DNA of 64,000 nt from Pseudomonas sp. GOM6 (GCF_029537485.1 NZ_JARPUS010000001.1:62001-126000), one strand, 5' to 3'. Counted from the first letter of the stretch, positions 29,875 to 42,981 are shown. The notes: generated by a model from the sequence alone, not told the origin. Numbers and translations: made by a program.

Positions 29875-30366
29875 ATGAGCGCACTGGTTGGCGTGATCAT
29901 GGGTTCCAAGTCCGACTGGAGCACCCTGAGCCATACCGCGGAGATGCTGGAGAAGCTCGGCATCCCCTACGAGGTGAAGGTGGTTTCCGCCCACCGCACG
30001 CCGGATCTGCTGTTCCAGTACGCCGAACAGGCCGAGGAACGCGGCATCCAGGTCATCATCGCCGGTGCCGGTGGCGCCGCCCACCTGCCGGGCATGTGCG
30101 CGGCCAAGACGCATCTGCCGGTACTCGGCGTGCCGGTGCAGTCCGCCGTGCTCTCCGGCGTCGACTCGCTGCTGTCGATTGTGCAGATGCCGGCCGGCAT
30201 TCCGGTCGCCACCCTGGCCATCGGCAAGGCCGGTGCGGTCAACGCCGCGCTGCTGGCCGCCAGCATTCTTGGTCACCAGCATCCGCAGTTCCATGCCAAG
30301 CTCAAGCAGTTCCGCGACGAGCAGACGCAGACCGTGCTGGACAATCCGGACCCCCGCGAAGCCTGA
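29875..30366 (+). CDS. purE: N5-carboxyaminoimidazole ribonucleotide mutase PurE
   Basis: Class I PurE, 163 residues, converting N5-CAIR to CAIR in purine synthesis. Substrate loops are intact: [33 protein letters not shown], and [21 protein letters not shown]. The catalytic His lies in SAHRTP. AAGAGG precedes ATG 29875. purK follows after 17 bases, so the two form an operon. Confidence 0.97.
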   Translation: MSALVGVIMGSKSDWSTLSHTAEMLEKLGIPYEVKVVSAHRTPDLLFQYAEQAEERGIQVIIAGAGGAAHLPGMCAAKTHLPVLGVPVQSAVLSGVDSLLSIVQMPAGIPVATLAIGKAGAVNAALLAASILGHQHPQFHAKLKQFRDEQTQTVLDNPDPREA

Positions 30367-30383
30367 ACAAGAGACTTCCCGCA

Positions 30384-31466
30384 ATGAAGATCGGTGTAAT
30401 CGGTGGCGGCCAGCTGGGCCGCATGATGGCCCTGGCGGGCACTCCGCTGGGTATGGACTTCGCCTTCCTTGACCCGGCGCCGGATGCCTGTGCCCAGGCG
30501 CTCGGCGAGCACATCCGCGCCGATTACGGCGACCAGGACCACCTGCGCCAGCTGGCCGACGAAGTCGACCTGGTGACCTTCGAGTTCGAGAGCGTGCCGG
30601 CTGAAACCGTGGCCTTCCTCTCGCAGTTCGTACCGGTCTATCCGAGCGCCGAAGCGCTGCGCATTGCCCGTGACCGCTGGTTCGAGAAGTCGATGTTCAA
30701 GGATCTCGGCATCCCGACTCCGGACTTTGCCGATATCCAGTCGCAGGCCGATCTCGATGCCGCTGTCGCCGCCATCGGTCTGCCGGCCGTGATGAAGACC
30801 CGCACCCTGGGTTACGACGGCAAGGGCCAGAAGGTCCTGCGCAAGGCGGAAGACGTGGTCGGCGCCTTCGCCGAGCTGGGCAGCGTGCCGTGCATTCTCG
30901 AAGGCTTCGTGCCCTTCACCGGCGAGGTGTCGCTGGTGGCCGTGCGCGGCCGTGACGGCGAGACGCGTTTCTACCCGCTGGTGCACAACCGTCACGACAG
31001 CGGCGTGCTGGCCCTGTCCATCACCAGCACCGACCACCCGTTGCAAGCACTGGCCGAAGACTACGTTGGCCGCGTGCTGAGCAAGCTCGACTATGTCGGC
31101 GTGCTGGCCTTCGAGTTCTTCGAAGTCGACGGCGGCCTCAAGGCCAACGAGATCGCCCCGCGCGTGCACAACTCCGGGCACTGGACCATCGAAGGCGCCG
31201 AGTGCAGCCAGTTCGAGAACCACCTGCGCGCCGTCGCCGGCCTGCCGCTGGGCTCGACCGCGAAGGTGGGTGAGAGCGCCATGCTCAACTTCCTCGGCAG
31301 CGTGCCCGAGGTGAGCCAGGTAACCGCCATCGCCGATTGTCACTTGCACCACTACGGCAAGGCCTTCAAGGCCGGACGCAAGGTCGGTCACGCCACGATT
31401 CGCAGCAAGGACATGGCGACTCTGAAGGCGCGTATCGCCGAGGTCGAGGCACTGATCAAGGGCTGA
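30384..31466 (+). CDS. purK: N5-carboxyaminoimidazole ribonucleotide synthase PurK
   Basis: ATP-grasp enzyme of 360 residues that makes N5-CAIR from AIR, ATP and bicarbonate, feeding PurE. It begins MKIGVIGGGQLGRMM, has the ATP-grasp segments MKTRTLGYDGKGQ and ILEGFVPFTGEVSL, and the metal-binding motif NEIAPRVHNSGHWT. Length is typical. A hairpin without a strong T-run follows. Confidence 0.97.
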   Translation: MKIGVIGGGQLGRMMALAGTPLGMDFAFLDPAPDACAQALGEHIRADYGDQDHLRQLADEVDLVTFEFESVPAETVAFLSQFVPVYPSAEALRIARDRWFEKSMFKDLGIPTPDFADIQSQADLDAAVAAIGLPAVMKTRTLGYDGKGQKVLRKAEDVVGAFAELGSVPCILEGFVPFTGEVSLVAVRGRDGETRFYPLVHNRHDSGVLALSITSTDHPLQALAEDYVGRVLSKLDYVGVLAFEFFEVDGGLKANEIAPRVHNSGHWTIEGAECSQFENHLRAVAGLPLGSTAKVGESAMLNFLGSVPEVSQVTAIADCHLHHYGKAFKAGRKVGHATIRSKDMATLKARIAEVEALIKG

Positions 31467-31490
31467 ACCGCTGGGCTATGCTCTGGTCAC

Positions 31491-31518
31491 AACAAGGCGT
31501 GCTGAGGCACGCCTTGTT
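31491..31518 (+). terminator. Hairpin after purEK
   Basis: AACAAGGCGTGC pairs with GCACGCCTTGTT around TGAG. The following T-run is weak (CGTTTCTG), so efficiency is uncertain. Confidence 0.6.
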
Positions 31519-31548
31519 CGTTTCTGACCCTGCGAAAGGAGCTTCCCA

Positions 31549-31794
31549 ATGGGCATCATCGGCACCATCTTCATCGGTTTGATCGTTGGATTGATCGCGC
31601 GCTTCCTTAAGCCGGGCGACGACAGCATGGGCTGGGTGATGACCATCCTGCTGGGTATTGGTGGTTCCATCGCCGCGACCTACGGTGGTCAGGCGCTGGG
31701 CATCTACCAGGTCGGCCAGGCTGCCGGTTTCATCGGGGCGGTGATCGGCGCGGTGATCCTCCTGGTGATCTACGGTGCCCTCAAGAAAGGCTGA
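31549..31794 (+). CDS. GlsB/YeaQ/YmgE-family small membrane protein
   Basis: Membrane protein of 81 residues with three hydrophobic helices. It has the family pattern: IIGTIFIGLIVGLIARFLKPG, here split as IFIGLIVGLIARF then PGDDSMGWVMTILLGIGGS, and ends in FIGAVIGAVILLVIYGALKK. The group is labelled transglycosylase-associated or stress-response; no function is proven. AAAGGAG precedes the start. It is monocistronic between purK and the DUF3299 gene. Confidence 0.87.
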   Translation: MGIIGTIFIGLIVGLIARFLKPGDDSMGWVMTILLGIGGSIAATYGGQALGIYQVGQAAGFIGAVIGAVILLVIYGALKKG

Positions 31795-31854
31795 GGTGGG
31801 AACCGCGCCGCGGCGGCGTTAGTCTTAGCGGCTTTCCCGTCACGAGAGCCCGCC

Positions 31855-32388
31855 ATGCGTCGCCTGTTGCTGTGCCTGATGTTGTTGCCCCTGTTGAGCC
31901 ACGCCGAACTGGCTGAAACCGACTGGCTGGAGCTGATGCCACTGGAGGATCAGCAGGCACTGGAGGCCATGCCGGAGATCAGCCATGACTCCCCCGAGCT
32001 GGCCGGTACCTTCGACAGCAAGGGTGGGCTCAAGCAGCAGGATCAGGATCTGCCGGCGGTGATGTATTCGGCCAAGACCGTGGCAGCGCTGGACGGCAAG
32101 GCCATCCGCCTGGGCGGCTACCCGGTACCGCTGGAAAGTGATGCCCAGGGGCGCAGCACGCTGTTCTTCCTGGTGCCTTACCCAGGTGCCTGCATCCACG
32201 TCCCGCCACCGCCGCCGAACCAGATCGTGCTGGTGCGCTATCCCCAGGGCATTGCCTTGGAGGACATCTACGCACCGCTGTGGGTGAGCGGCACCCTGCA
32301 TATCGAAGCCGTGGACAACGATCTGGCCCAGGCTGCCTATGCCCTCGACGCTGCTACGGCCCGGCTGGTCGATGAGGCTGACCTGTAG
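31855..32388 (+). CDS. Periplasmic DUF3299 protein
   Basis: Exported protein of 177 residues. Signal peptide MRRLLLCLMLLPLLSHA precedes a domain with DGKAIRLGGYPVPLE, TLFFLVPYPGACIHVPPPPPNQIV, and PLWVSGTLHIE. The conserved cysteine before the proline run is characteristic of DUF3299. Proteins of this group are often encoded beside ABC lipoprotein exporters; here the neighbours give no such hint. Function unknown. Confidence 0.83.
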   Translation: MRRLLLCLMLLPLLSHAELAETDWLELMPLEDQQALEAMPEISHDSPELAGTFDSKGGLKQQDQDLPAVMYSAKTVAALDGKAIRLGGYPVPLESDAQGRSTLFFLVPYPGACIHVPPPPPNQIVLVRYPQGIALEDIYAPLWVSGTLHIEAVDNDLAQAAYALDAATARLVDEADL

Positions 32389-32393
32389 AAACG

Positions 32394-32420
32394 ACAAGGC
32401 CCGTGTGGAACGGGCCTTGT
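32394..32420. terminator. Bidirectional hairpin between DUF3299 gene and dctM
   Basis: ACAAGGCCCGT pairs with ACGGGCCTTGT. It lies between convergent genes; T-runs are poor on both sides. Confidence 0.5.
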
Positions 32421-32438
32421 GCGCTCAGGGCAGTGGCA

Positions 32439-33807
<1,369 letters not shown>

Positions 33808-33815
<8 letters not shown>

Positions 33816-34353
33816 GCTTCACCTCCGGCGCGGGAATCTTGCCGGTCAGGACATGGGCGTACTTGATCAGTTCTGCCACGCTTTGCAGCACCAGACTGAA
33901 GACCAGTACCAGGATGATGGTCTTCTGCAGGTACACCAGCGGCAGGCCGCCGCTTTCGCCGGATTTCTCCAGGGTCGACCAGGACGCGCTGACATAGTCC
34001 CAGCTGTTCCAGCCGAGGAACAGGCAGAACGGCAGGAGGAACAGGATGTTGCCGAGGATCTCCACCAGGGCCTGCTTACGGCCGGAAAACTTCTGGTAGA
34101 AGATGTCCACGCGCACATGGCCGCCGCGCTGTAGGGTCCAGGCCGCGGCGCCCATGAACACCATGGCGTGCGCGTACATCACGGCTTCCTGCAGGGCGGT
34201 GGCGCCAATGCCGAAGCCGTAGCGCAGAACCACGACTACGGCAGTGCCGATGACGAGGAACAGGGTCAGCCAGGCGCAGGCCCGGCCCAGCCAGGCATTC
34301 GCCGCGCTGAGCGCGTTGGCGAAGCCGAGAAGCGGGGGAGTGGAGGCGGACAT
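33808..34353 (-). CDS. dctQ: TRAP transporter small permease DctQ
   Basis: Small membrane subunit of 181 residues with four hydrophobic helices. VVVLRYGFGIGATALQEAVMYAHA and AAWTLQRGGHVRVDIFY (each within the second and third helices) are typical DctQ stretches with the conserved Glu and Arg. It probably pairs with DctM translated from the overlapping gene. The start at 34353 faces the divergent binding-protein gene across 265 bases. Confidence 0.92.
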
Positions 34354-34550
34354 CGTGGGTCCTTCTTGTAATGTGTTGGCAAGGCAGCGACCGCTTGTGG
34401 CGGCGCGAGAGGCTGCGCTCTTCGGCGCAGGCTCGCGATTCTCGCAGGCTGTGGATAGCCCAGCAATCCACCTACAACTTTAGTCGAAGCGGCTAGGCTT
34501 GAACGTCGGCAGGCCCTAATGTGATGGGGCTCAGTCTGGCCCGGGTGATC

Positions 34551-34567
34551 CTCTGGTCTGACCAATT
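34551..34567. promoter_or_regulatory. GntR/PdhR-like operator upstream of the TRAP binding protein
   Basis: CTCTGGTCTGACCAATT matches the PdhR-type palindrome AATTGGTNNNACCAATT perfectly in its right half and in the central GGT-N3-ACC. It lies about 52 bases before dctP in the divergent gap. The rest of the 265-base gap shows no gene. Confidence 0.5.
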
Positions 34568-34618
34568 GAACCTTGCGCTGTCCATGGGCGGGGTTCCTAC
34601 AACAATAAGGAGTCTTGC

Positions 34619-35725
34619 ATGAAACGTCGTGACATCATCGCCGCCGCCGGTGTCGGCCTGGCTGCCACCGCGCTGGCCGGCTGCAGCAAGCAGCCCGAGG
34701 CGAACTGCGAACCGCAGAAGGGTGGCAGTGGCGGTGGAGAGACCTTCACCTGGAAAATGGTCACTTCCTGGCCGAAGAACTTCCCTGGCGTGGGCGTGGG
34801 CGCCGAGCGTTTCGCCAAGCTGGTCAACGAGATGAGCGGCGGCCGTCTGACCGTCAAGGTCTATGCCGCCGGCGAGCTGGTGCCGGCTCTGGAAGTCTTC
34901 GACGCGGTGTCCCGCGGCACCGCCGAGATGGGGCACGGCGCGCCCTACTACTGGAAGGGCAAGGTGCCGGCCGCCCAGTTCTTCTGCGCCCTGCCGTTCG
35001 GCCCCAATGCTGCCGAGATGAATGCCTGGCTGTTCAAGGGCGGCGGCATGCAGCTGTGGGAGGAGGTGTACAAGCCGTTCGGCGTGCTGCCGATCCTGTG
35101 CGGCTCCACCGGTGTGCAGACCGCCGGCTGGTTCAACAAGGAAATCAACTCCCCGGCCGACTTCGAAGGCCTGAAGATGCGTACCCCGGGCCTGGGCGGC
35201 GAAGTGCTGACCAAGATGGGCGGCACCGTGGTCAACCTGCCGGCCGGCGAGATCTTCACCGCCCTGCAGACCGGCGCCATCGACGCCACCGAGTGGATCG
35301 GCCCGTACAACGACCTGGCCCTGGGTCTGCATAAAGCTGCCAAGTACTACTACACCCCGGGCTGGCAGGAGCCGAACGTAACCTTTGAGCTGGACGTCAA
35401 CCTGAAGGCCTGGGAAACCCTGCCGGCCGACCTGCAGGCCATTGTTCGCGCCGCCGCCCGTGACGTGAACGGCGACATGCTCGACGACTACAACGCGCGC
35501 AACATGGAAGCGCTGGAAACCCTCAAGCAAGAGGGCGTGGAAGTGCGCCGCCTGCCGGACGAGGTGCTGGCCAAGCTCAAGGGTGTTGCCGCCGAAGTGG
35601 TCACCGCGGCCGCTGCCGCCGATCCGGCCGCAAGCAAGGTGTACGAAGCGCAGACCGCTTACTTCAAGCGCCTGCAGGAGTACGCCAAGGTGTCCGAAGA
35701 GGATATCTACAAGATTCGCGGCTAA
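34619..35725 (+). CDS. TRAP substrate-binding protein (TakP-like, 2-oxo acid type)
   Basis: Solute-binding protein of 368 residues. The N-terminus combines a twin-arginine start (MKRRDIIAAAGVGLAATALAG) with a lipobox ending in LAGC (Cys22), suggesting a lipoprotein, perhaps exported by Tat. The mature domain has WKMVTSWPKNFPGVGVGAER, STGVQTAGWFNKEINSPADF and TGAIDATEWIGPYNDLALG. These match the TakP type that binds 2-oxo monocarboxylates such as pyruvate in Rhodobacter. The exact ligand is inferred. A strong terminator follows; the permease genes are divergent. Confidence 0.9.
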   Translation: MKRRDIIAAAGVGLAATALAGCSKQPEANCEPQKGGSGGGETFTWKMVTSWPKNFPGVGVGAERFAKLVNEMSGGRLTVKVYAAGELVPALEVFDAVSRGTAEMGHGAPYYWKGKVPAAQFFCALPFGPNAAEMNAWLFKGGGMQLWEEVYKPFGVLPILCGSTGVQTAGWFNKEINSPADFEGLKMRTPGLGGEVLTKMGGTVVNLPAGEIFTALQTGAIDATEWIGPYNDLALGLHKAAKYYYTPGWQEPNVTFELDVNLKAWETLPADLQAIVRAAARDVNGDMLDDYNARNMEALETLKQEGVEVRRLPDEVLAKLKGVAAEVVTAAAAADPAASKVYEAQTAYFKRLQEYAKVSEEDIYKIRG

Positions 35726-35744
35726 TTGGCAGTGCGGTTGAACG

Positions 35745-35775
35745 AAGGCCGGTGAAATGATTCACCGGCCTTTTT
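35745..35775. terminator. Bidirectional terminator between dctP and zwf
   Basis: AAGGCCGGTGAA pairs with TTCACCGGCCTT around ATGA, with T-runs downstream on the forward strand. It lies between convergent genes. Confidence 0.9.
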
Positions 35776-35778
35776 GTT

Positions 35779-37224
<1,446 letters not shown>

Positions 37225-37268
37225 CGAGAAGACTCCGGCCGTGTTTGCCTGTGCGGGGTGGCTGTTCA

Positions 37269-37283
37269 TGTAGTATAACTACA
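37269..37283. promoter_or_regulatory. HexR-type operator
   Basis: TGTAGTATAACTACA fits the HexR consensus TGTARTNNNAYTACA at every position and is a near-perfect palindrome. A further half-site (ACTACA, 37289-37294) follows. It lies between zwf and the divergent HexR-like regulator, so the regulator could control both. Confidence 0.8.
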
Positions 37284-37386
37284 CGGTCACTACAATCGAT
37301 CATAACAGGCCGGGAGAAGGCACTGCGAGTCAGGCTGTCGCCGGCTGCTGATGTTTCTCACCCGCCACCTATTCAGAGTCCTGCCT

Positions 37387-38253
37387 GTGAATCTTCTGCA
37401 GCATATTGCCCAGTCGCGAAACCTGCTTCGCAAGTCCGAACTGAAAGTGGCCGAACACGTCCTGCAGGATCCTTCGGCGGTGATGCACAGCTCCATGGCC
37501 GACCTGGCTCAGGAGGTCGGCATCAGCGAGCCGACCATCGTGCGCTTCTGCCGTGCCATCGGCTGCAGCGGCTTCCAGGACCTCAAGCTGAAGCTGGCGC
37601 AGAGCCTGGCGGCCGGTGCCAGCTTCGGTCAGTTCTCGATCAGCGAGAACGACTCGGTGAGCGACTTCAGCCTGAAGATCTTCGACACCACCCTGCACAC
37701 CCTGATGGAAGTGCGCGAGCGCCTCGACCCGCAGGCGCTGGAGAAGGCCATCAACGCCATCGCCAATGCGCGGCGCATCGAATTCTATGGTTTCGGTGCC
37801 TCCGGCGCGGTGGCCGCCGACGCGCAGCACAAGTTCTTCCGCCTGCTGCTGACCGCCGCGGCTTATTCCGACCCGCACATGCAGGCGATGAGCGCGGTCA
37901 CGCTCAAGCCGACCGACGTGGCCATCTGCATCTCCCAGTCCGGGCGCTCCAAGGATCTGCTGATCACCGCCAACCTGGTGCGCGAGTCCGGCGCCACGCT
38001 GATCACCCTGTGCCCGGGACAGACCCCGCTGGCTGACCTGGCCGACGTCAACCTGGCCATTGATGTGCAGGAAGACACCGAGATCTATACCCCGCTGACC
38101 TCGCGCATCGCCCATCTGGTGGTGATCGACGTGCTGGCCATGGGCGTGGCCATGGCCCGTGGTCCGGACCTGGTCAACCACCTCAAGAGCGTCAAGCGCA
38201 GCCTGCGCAGTCTGCGCCTGTCGCCCAAGTCGGTGCGCAGCGCGGAAGACTGA
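37387..38253 (+). CDS. HexR-like RpiR-family transcriptional regulator
   Basis: Regulator of 288 residues. An N-terminal HTH (about 1-77, with SMADLAQEVGISEPTIVRFCRAIG in two halves around ISEPTIVRFC) is joined to a C-terminal SIS sugar-phosphate domain (about 120-250, RRIEFYGFGASGAVAADAQ). HexR responds to 2-keto-3-deoxy-6-phosphogluconate; a similar ligand is likely. GTG 37387 (reading NLLQHIAQSRN) fits the family N-terminus; an ATG at 37351 is also in frame. It is divergent from zwf across the operator. Confidence 0.9.
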   Translation: MNLLQHIAQSRNLLRKSELKVAEHVLQDPSAVMHSSMADLAQEVGISEPTIVRFCRAIGCSGFQDLKLKLAQSLAAGASFGQFSISENDSVSDFSLKIFDTTLHTLMEVRERLDPQALEKAINAIANARRIEFYGFGASGAVAADAQHKFFRLLLTAAAYSDPHMQAMSAVTLKPTDVAICISQSGRSKDLLITANLVRESGATLITLCPGQTPLADLADVNLAIDVQEDTEIYTPLTSRIAHLVVIDVLAMGVAMARGPDLVNHLKSVKRSLRSLRLSPKSVRSAED

Positions 38254-38354
38254 GCGGTGTCACCGGGCGTTCATGGAAAATTCACCGCGCCGCCGCGCTA
38301 GCGTCACGCCGCACCGGCACGCTGGGCTCTCGTCACCGGACCAGGAGCCTCGCG

Positions 38355-38555
38355 ATGAATCTGCATCACGCCGAACCCGTTCTCGACAGCAAGACCCGCC
38401 GCAAGCTGGAAGACCAGCGCCGCATGGCCTTCCGCCGGGCCATCGAAGACTACGCCGAGCAGCGTCGCCTGCAGCATGACCTCGACGACTTCCCTGACCT
38501 GATTCCCGCCAGTTACCGGTTTGCCAAGCGCGCCAGCGAACCGCGTGCGGCCTAA
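38355..38555 (+). CDS. Small conserved hydrophilic protein
   Basis: Charged protein of 66 residues, with KTRRKLEDQRRMAFRRAIED and EQRRLQHDLDDFPDLIP. It resembles the short pseudomonad family annotated after PA3496 (putative envelope integrity), recalled from memory and not verified. AGGAG lies eight bases before ATG 38355. It follows the HexR-like gene by about 100 bases and overlaps the convergent pycR stop by four bases. Confidence 0.65.
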   Translation: MNLHHAEPVLDSKTRRKLEDQRRMAFRRAIEDYAEQRRLQHDLDDFPDLIPASYRFAKRASEPRAA

Positions 38556-39499
38556 GCGCCGGTTGCTTCGCTGAAGCGCTGTTCCAGCGCGGTAATCTGC
38601 ACCCGTTCGTTGCGAATGAAGTCGCGGAACGCCTGCGCCACCGGCGACAGGCGTTTGCCGCGTGCGTGTACCACGCACCAGCTGCGCTGCAGTGGCAACT
38701 CTTCTACCGGCAGTTCGCGCAACAGGCCCTGGCCCAGTTCCAGGCGCACGGCATGGCGCGGAAGCAGAGCAATGCCGAGGCCGGCGATGACCGCTTCAAC
38801 CTGGGCCTCGCAGGAGCCAACCTCCAGGGTCTGGGGGAAATGCGCGCGCTTCTGGTAGCAGTATTCCTCGGTCGCGCGGCGGGTACCGGAGCCGGCTTCG
38901 CGCAGGAGCAAGGGGAAGCCGCTGAGGTCGGTCAGGCGCAGTTTCTCCACCGAGCACAGCGCATGATTCGGCGGTGCTACGGCGATGATCGAATTGGTCA
39001 GGAAGGGGAAGAAGTCCAGAGCCTGATCGCCCGGCGGTTGCGACATGATCAGCAGGTCGTCACGGCTCACCGACAGGCGGCGTACCGCCTGGGCATGGTT
39101 GACCACCACCAGCTGCAGGCTGACCTCCGGATGCTGTTCGCGGAAGGCGGCGAACAAGTGGGGCACCAGGTACTTGGCGCTGGACTCCACGGCCAGGCTG
39201 AGCTGGCCTTGCAGCGAGCCCTGTAGGTCGGAGAGCTGCATGTCCAGAGCCTCCAGGCGCCCGAACACGTCTTCGCTGGCGCGCAGCAGGGCTTCGGCGG
39301 CGGGGGTCAGGTGCAGCTTCTTGGCCACGTAATCGAACAGAGGCTGGCCGACCAGCTCTTCCAGCTGACGGATCTGCAGGCTGACGGCCGGTTGGGTCAG
39401 CGCCATTTCTTCCGCGGCGCGGCTGTAGGAGCGGCTTTCGCATACGGCACGAAAAATTTGCAGCTGGCGAAAGGTCATTCGCATCAATGACTTACGCAT
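38552..39499 (-). CDS. pycR: LysR-type regulator PycR
   Basis: LysR-family regulator of 315 residues. The N-terminal winged HTH reads FRQLQIFRAVCESRSYSRAA then MALTQPAVSLQIRQLEEL; the effector-binding domain follows. It is divergent from pycA, the position of PycR in P. aeruginosa, where it regulates pyruvate carboxylase and is needed for lung persistence. ATG 39499 has GAGAG nine bases upstream; the later ATG 39484 has none. The gap to pycA contains inverted repeats that could be its operators. Confidence 0.9.
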   Translation of the reverse strand: MRKSLMRMTFRQLQIFRAVCESRSYSRAAEEMALTQPAVSLQIRQLEELVGQPLFDYVAKKLHLTPAAEALLRASEDVFGRLEALDMQLSDLQGSLQGQLSLAVESSAKYLVPHLFAAFREQHPEVSLQLVVVNHAQAVRRLSVSRDDLLIMSQPPGDQALDFFPFLTNSIIAVAPPNHALCSVEKLRLTDLSGFPLLLREAGSGTRRATEEYCYQKRAHFPQTLEVGSCEAQVEAVIAGLGIALLPRHAVRLELGQGLLRELPVEELPLQRSWCVVHARGKRLSPVAQAFRDFIRNERVQITALEQRFSEATGA

Positions 39500-39532
39500 T
39501 TATTACAGCTCTCTTGCGGTTCCTTTTCAAAT

Positions 39533-39587
39533 GACTATAAGTCTTTACTAATGGATAACCCAACAAATATTCATTTTGGTTAATCCA
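39533..39587. promoter_or_regulatory. Inverted repeats in the pycR/pycA gap
   Basis: GACTATAAGTC (39533-39543) is an exact dyad. TGGATAACC (39552-39560) is an imperfect inverted match to GGTTAATCCA (39578-39587). Either could be a PycR site. No start-proximal promoter is clear. Confidence 0.4.
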
Positions 39588-39688
39588 CTATCGGCGCTAG
39601 CTTTGAGGCAAGACCGCTGCGGCCCGGGCGGTCATCCATAGACCGCATCCAAGCGGCCCTTTGTTCACGTGATCGAGGAGCCTGGCTC

Positions 39689-41104
<1,416 letters not shown>

Positions 41105-41120
41105 GGGAAGGATTTACACC

Positions 41121-42929
41121 ATGAGCAAGAAAATCAGCGTTACCGACACCATCCTGCGCGATGCCCATCAGTCGATCATCGCCACGCGCATGCGCACCGA
41201 AGACATGCTGCCGATCTGCGACAAGCTGGACAAAGTCGGCTACTGGTCGCTGGAAGTCTGGGGCGGCGCCACCTTCGACGCCTGCGTGCGCTTCCTCAAG
41301 GAAGACCCGTGGGAGCGTCTGCGCAAGCTCAAGGCCGCGCTGCCGAACACCCGTCTGCAGATGCTCCTGCGCGGGCAGAACCTGCTCGGCTACCGTCACT
41401 ACAGCGACGACGTGGTGCGCGCCTTCGTCGCCAAGGCGGCGGTCAACGGCATCGACGTATTCCGTATCTTCGACGCGATGAACGACGTGCGTAACCTGCG
41501 CGTGGCCATCGAGGCGGTGAAGGCCGCCGGCAAGCACGCCCAGGGCACCATCGCCTACACCACCAGCCCGGTGCACACCATCGACGCCTTCGTCGAGCAG
41601 GCCAAGCAGATGGCCGCCATGGGCGTCGACTCCATCGCCATCAAGGACATGGCCGGGCTGCTCACCCCCTACGCCACCGGCGATCTGGTCAAGGCGCTGA
41701 AGGATGCCCTGCCGCTGGAAGTGGTGGTGCACTCGCACGACACCGCCGGCGTGGCCAGCATGTGCCAGCTCAAGGCCGTGGAAAACGGTGCAGACCGCAT
41801 CGACACGGCGATCTCCAGCTTCGCCTGGGGCACCAGCCACCCAGGCACCGAGTCGATGGTCGCCGCGCTGCGCGGCACGCCCTACGACACCGGCCTGGAC
41901 CTGGAGCTGATCCAGGAAATCGGCATGTACTTCCACGCCGTGCGCAAGAAGTACCACCAGTTCGAGAGCGAATTCACCGGCGTCGACACCCGCGTGCAGG
42001 TCAACCAGGTGCCGGGCGGGATGATTTCCAACCTGGCCAACCAACTCAAGGAGCAGGGCGCGCTCAACCGCATGAACGAAGTGCTGGCGGAAATCCCGCG
42101 GGTGCGCGAAGACCTCGGCTTCCCGCCGCTGGTGACGCCGACCTCGCAGATCGTCGGCACCCAGGCGTTCTTCAACGTGCTGGCCGGTGAGCGCTACAAG
42201 ACCATCACCAACGAGGTGAAGCTCTACCTGCAGGGGCGTTACGGCAAGGCGCCGGGCAAGGTCAACGAGGAGCTGCGCAAGCAGGCCATCGGCAGCGAGG
42301 ACGTGATTGACGTGCGCCCGGCCGACCTGCTCAAGCCTGAGCTGGACCGCCTGCGCAGCGAGATCGGCGCGCTGGCCAAGTCCGAGGAGGACGTGCTGAC
42401 CTTCGCCATGTTCCCCGACATCGGGCGCAAGTTCCTCGAAGAGCGCGAGGCCGGCACCCTGACCCCCGAAGTGCTGCTGCCGATTCCGCAGGCTGGCGGA
42501 GCGGCTCCGGCCGGTGGCGAGGGCGTACCGACCGAGTTCGTGGTCGACGTGCACGGCGAGAGCTACCGCGTGGACATCACCGGCGTGGGCGTGAAGGGCG
42601 ATGGCAAGCGCCACTTCTACCTGTCCATCGACGGCATGCCGGAAGAGGTGGTGTTCGAGCCACTCAACGATTTCGTCGCCGGCAGCGGTGGCAAGCGCAA
42701 GAGCGCCAGCGCACCGGGCGACGTGTCGACCACCATGCCGGGCAATATCGTCGACGTGCTGGTCAAAGAGGGTGACAAGGTCAAGGCCGGCCAGGCCGTG
42801 CTGATCACCGAGGCGATGAAGATGGAAACCGAGGTGCAGGCGCCGATTGCCGGTACGGTCAAGGCCGTGCATGTGGCCAAGGGTGACCGGGTCAACCCCG
42901 GCGAAGTCTTAGTCGAAATCGAAGGTTAA
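41121..42929 (+). CDS. pycB: Pyruvate carboxylase subunit B (carboxyltransferase + biotin carrier)
   Basis: Subunit of 602 residues that moves the carboxyl group from biotin to pyruvate. The HMGL-like TIM barrel (about 1-290) starts ISVTDTILRDAHQS, with the metal ligands and VHSHDTAGV. A PYC/OADA domain and a proline/glycine-rich linker lead to the C-terminal biotinyl domain with TEAMKMETEV (Lys near 567). Oxaloacetate decarboxylase alpha is the close relative, but the pycA partner favours the carboxylase. A strong terminator follows. Confidence 0.95.
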   Translation: MSKKISVTDTILRDAHQSIIATRMRTEDMLPICDKLDKVGYWSLEVWGGATFDACVRFLKEDPWERLRKLKAALPNTRLQMLLRGQNLLGYRHYSDDVVRAFVAKAAVNGIDVFRIFDAMNDVRNLRVAIEAVKAAGKHAQGTIAYTTSPVHTIDAFVEQAKQMAAMGVDSIAIKDMAGLLTPYATGDLVKALKDALPLEVVVHSHDTAGVASMCQLKAVENGADRIDTAISSFAWGTSHPGTESMVAALRGTPYDTGLDLELIQEIGMYFHAVRKKYHQFESEFTGVDTRVQVNQVPGGMISNLANQLKEQGALNRMNEVLAEIPRVREDLGFPPLVTPTSQIVGTQAFFNVLAGERYKTITNEVKLYLQGRYGKAPGKVNEELRKQAIGSEDVIDVRPADLLKPELDRLRSEIGALAKSEEDVLTFAMFPDIGRKFLEEREAGTLTPEVLLPIPQAGGAAPAGGEGVPTEFVVDVHGESYRVDITGVGVKGDGKRHFYLSIDGMPEEVVFEPLNDFVAGSGGKRKSASAPGDVSTTMPGNIVDVLVKEGDKVKAGQAVLITEAMKMETEVQAPIAGTVKAVHVAKGDRVNPGEVLVEIEG

Positions 42930-42935
42930 GTCCCT

Positions 42936-42961
42936 GGGGCGCACAAGCGCCCCTTTTTTTT
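42936..42961 (+). terminator. Terminator after pycAB
   Basis: GGGGCG pairs with CGCCCC around a short loop (GCGCACAAGCGC), followed by eight T. Confidence 0.92.
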
Positions 42962-42981
42962 GCCCGCAAGAAAGGAGGTGT

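Noticed and set aside
34380..34470. GC-rich palindromic stretch in the dctQ/dctP gap as a REP element
   Set aside because: Some inverted wording is present, but it lacks the GTGGGAGCGGC core seen in the other REP copies.
41121..42929. Oxaloacetate decarboxylase alpha subunit as the name for pycB
   Set aside because: The partner is a biotin carboxylase and no decarboxylase beta or gamma membrane subunits are present; two-subunit pyruvate carboxylase fits.
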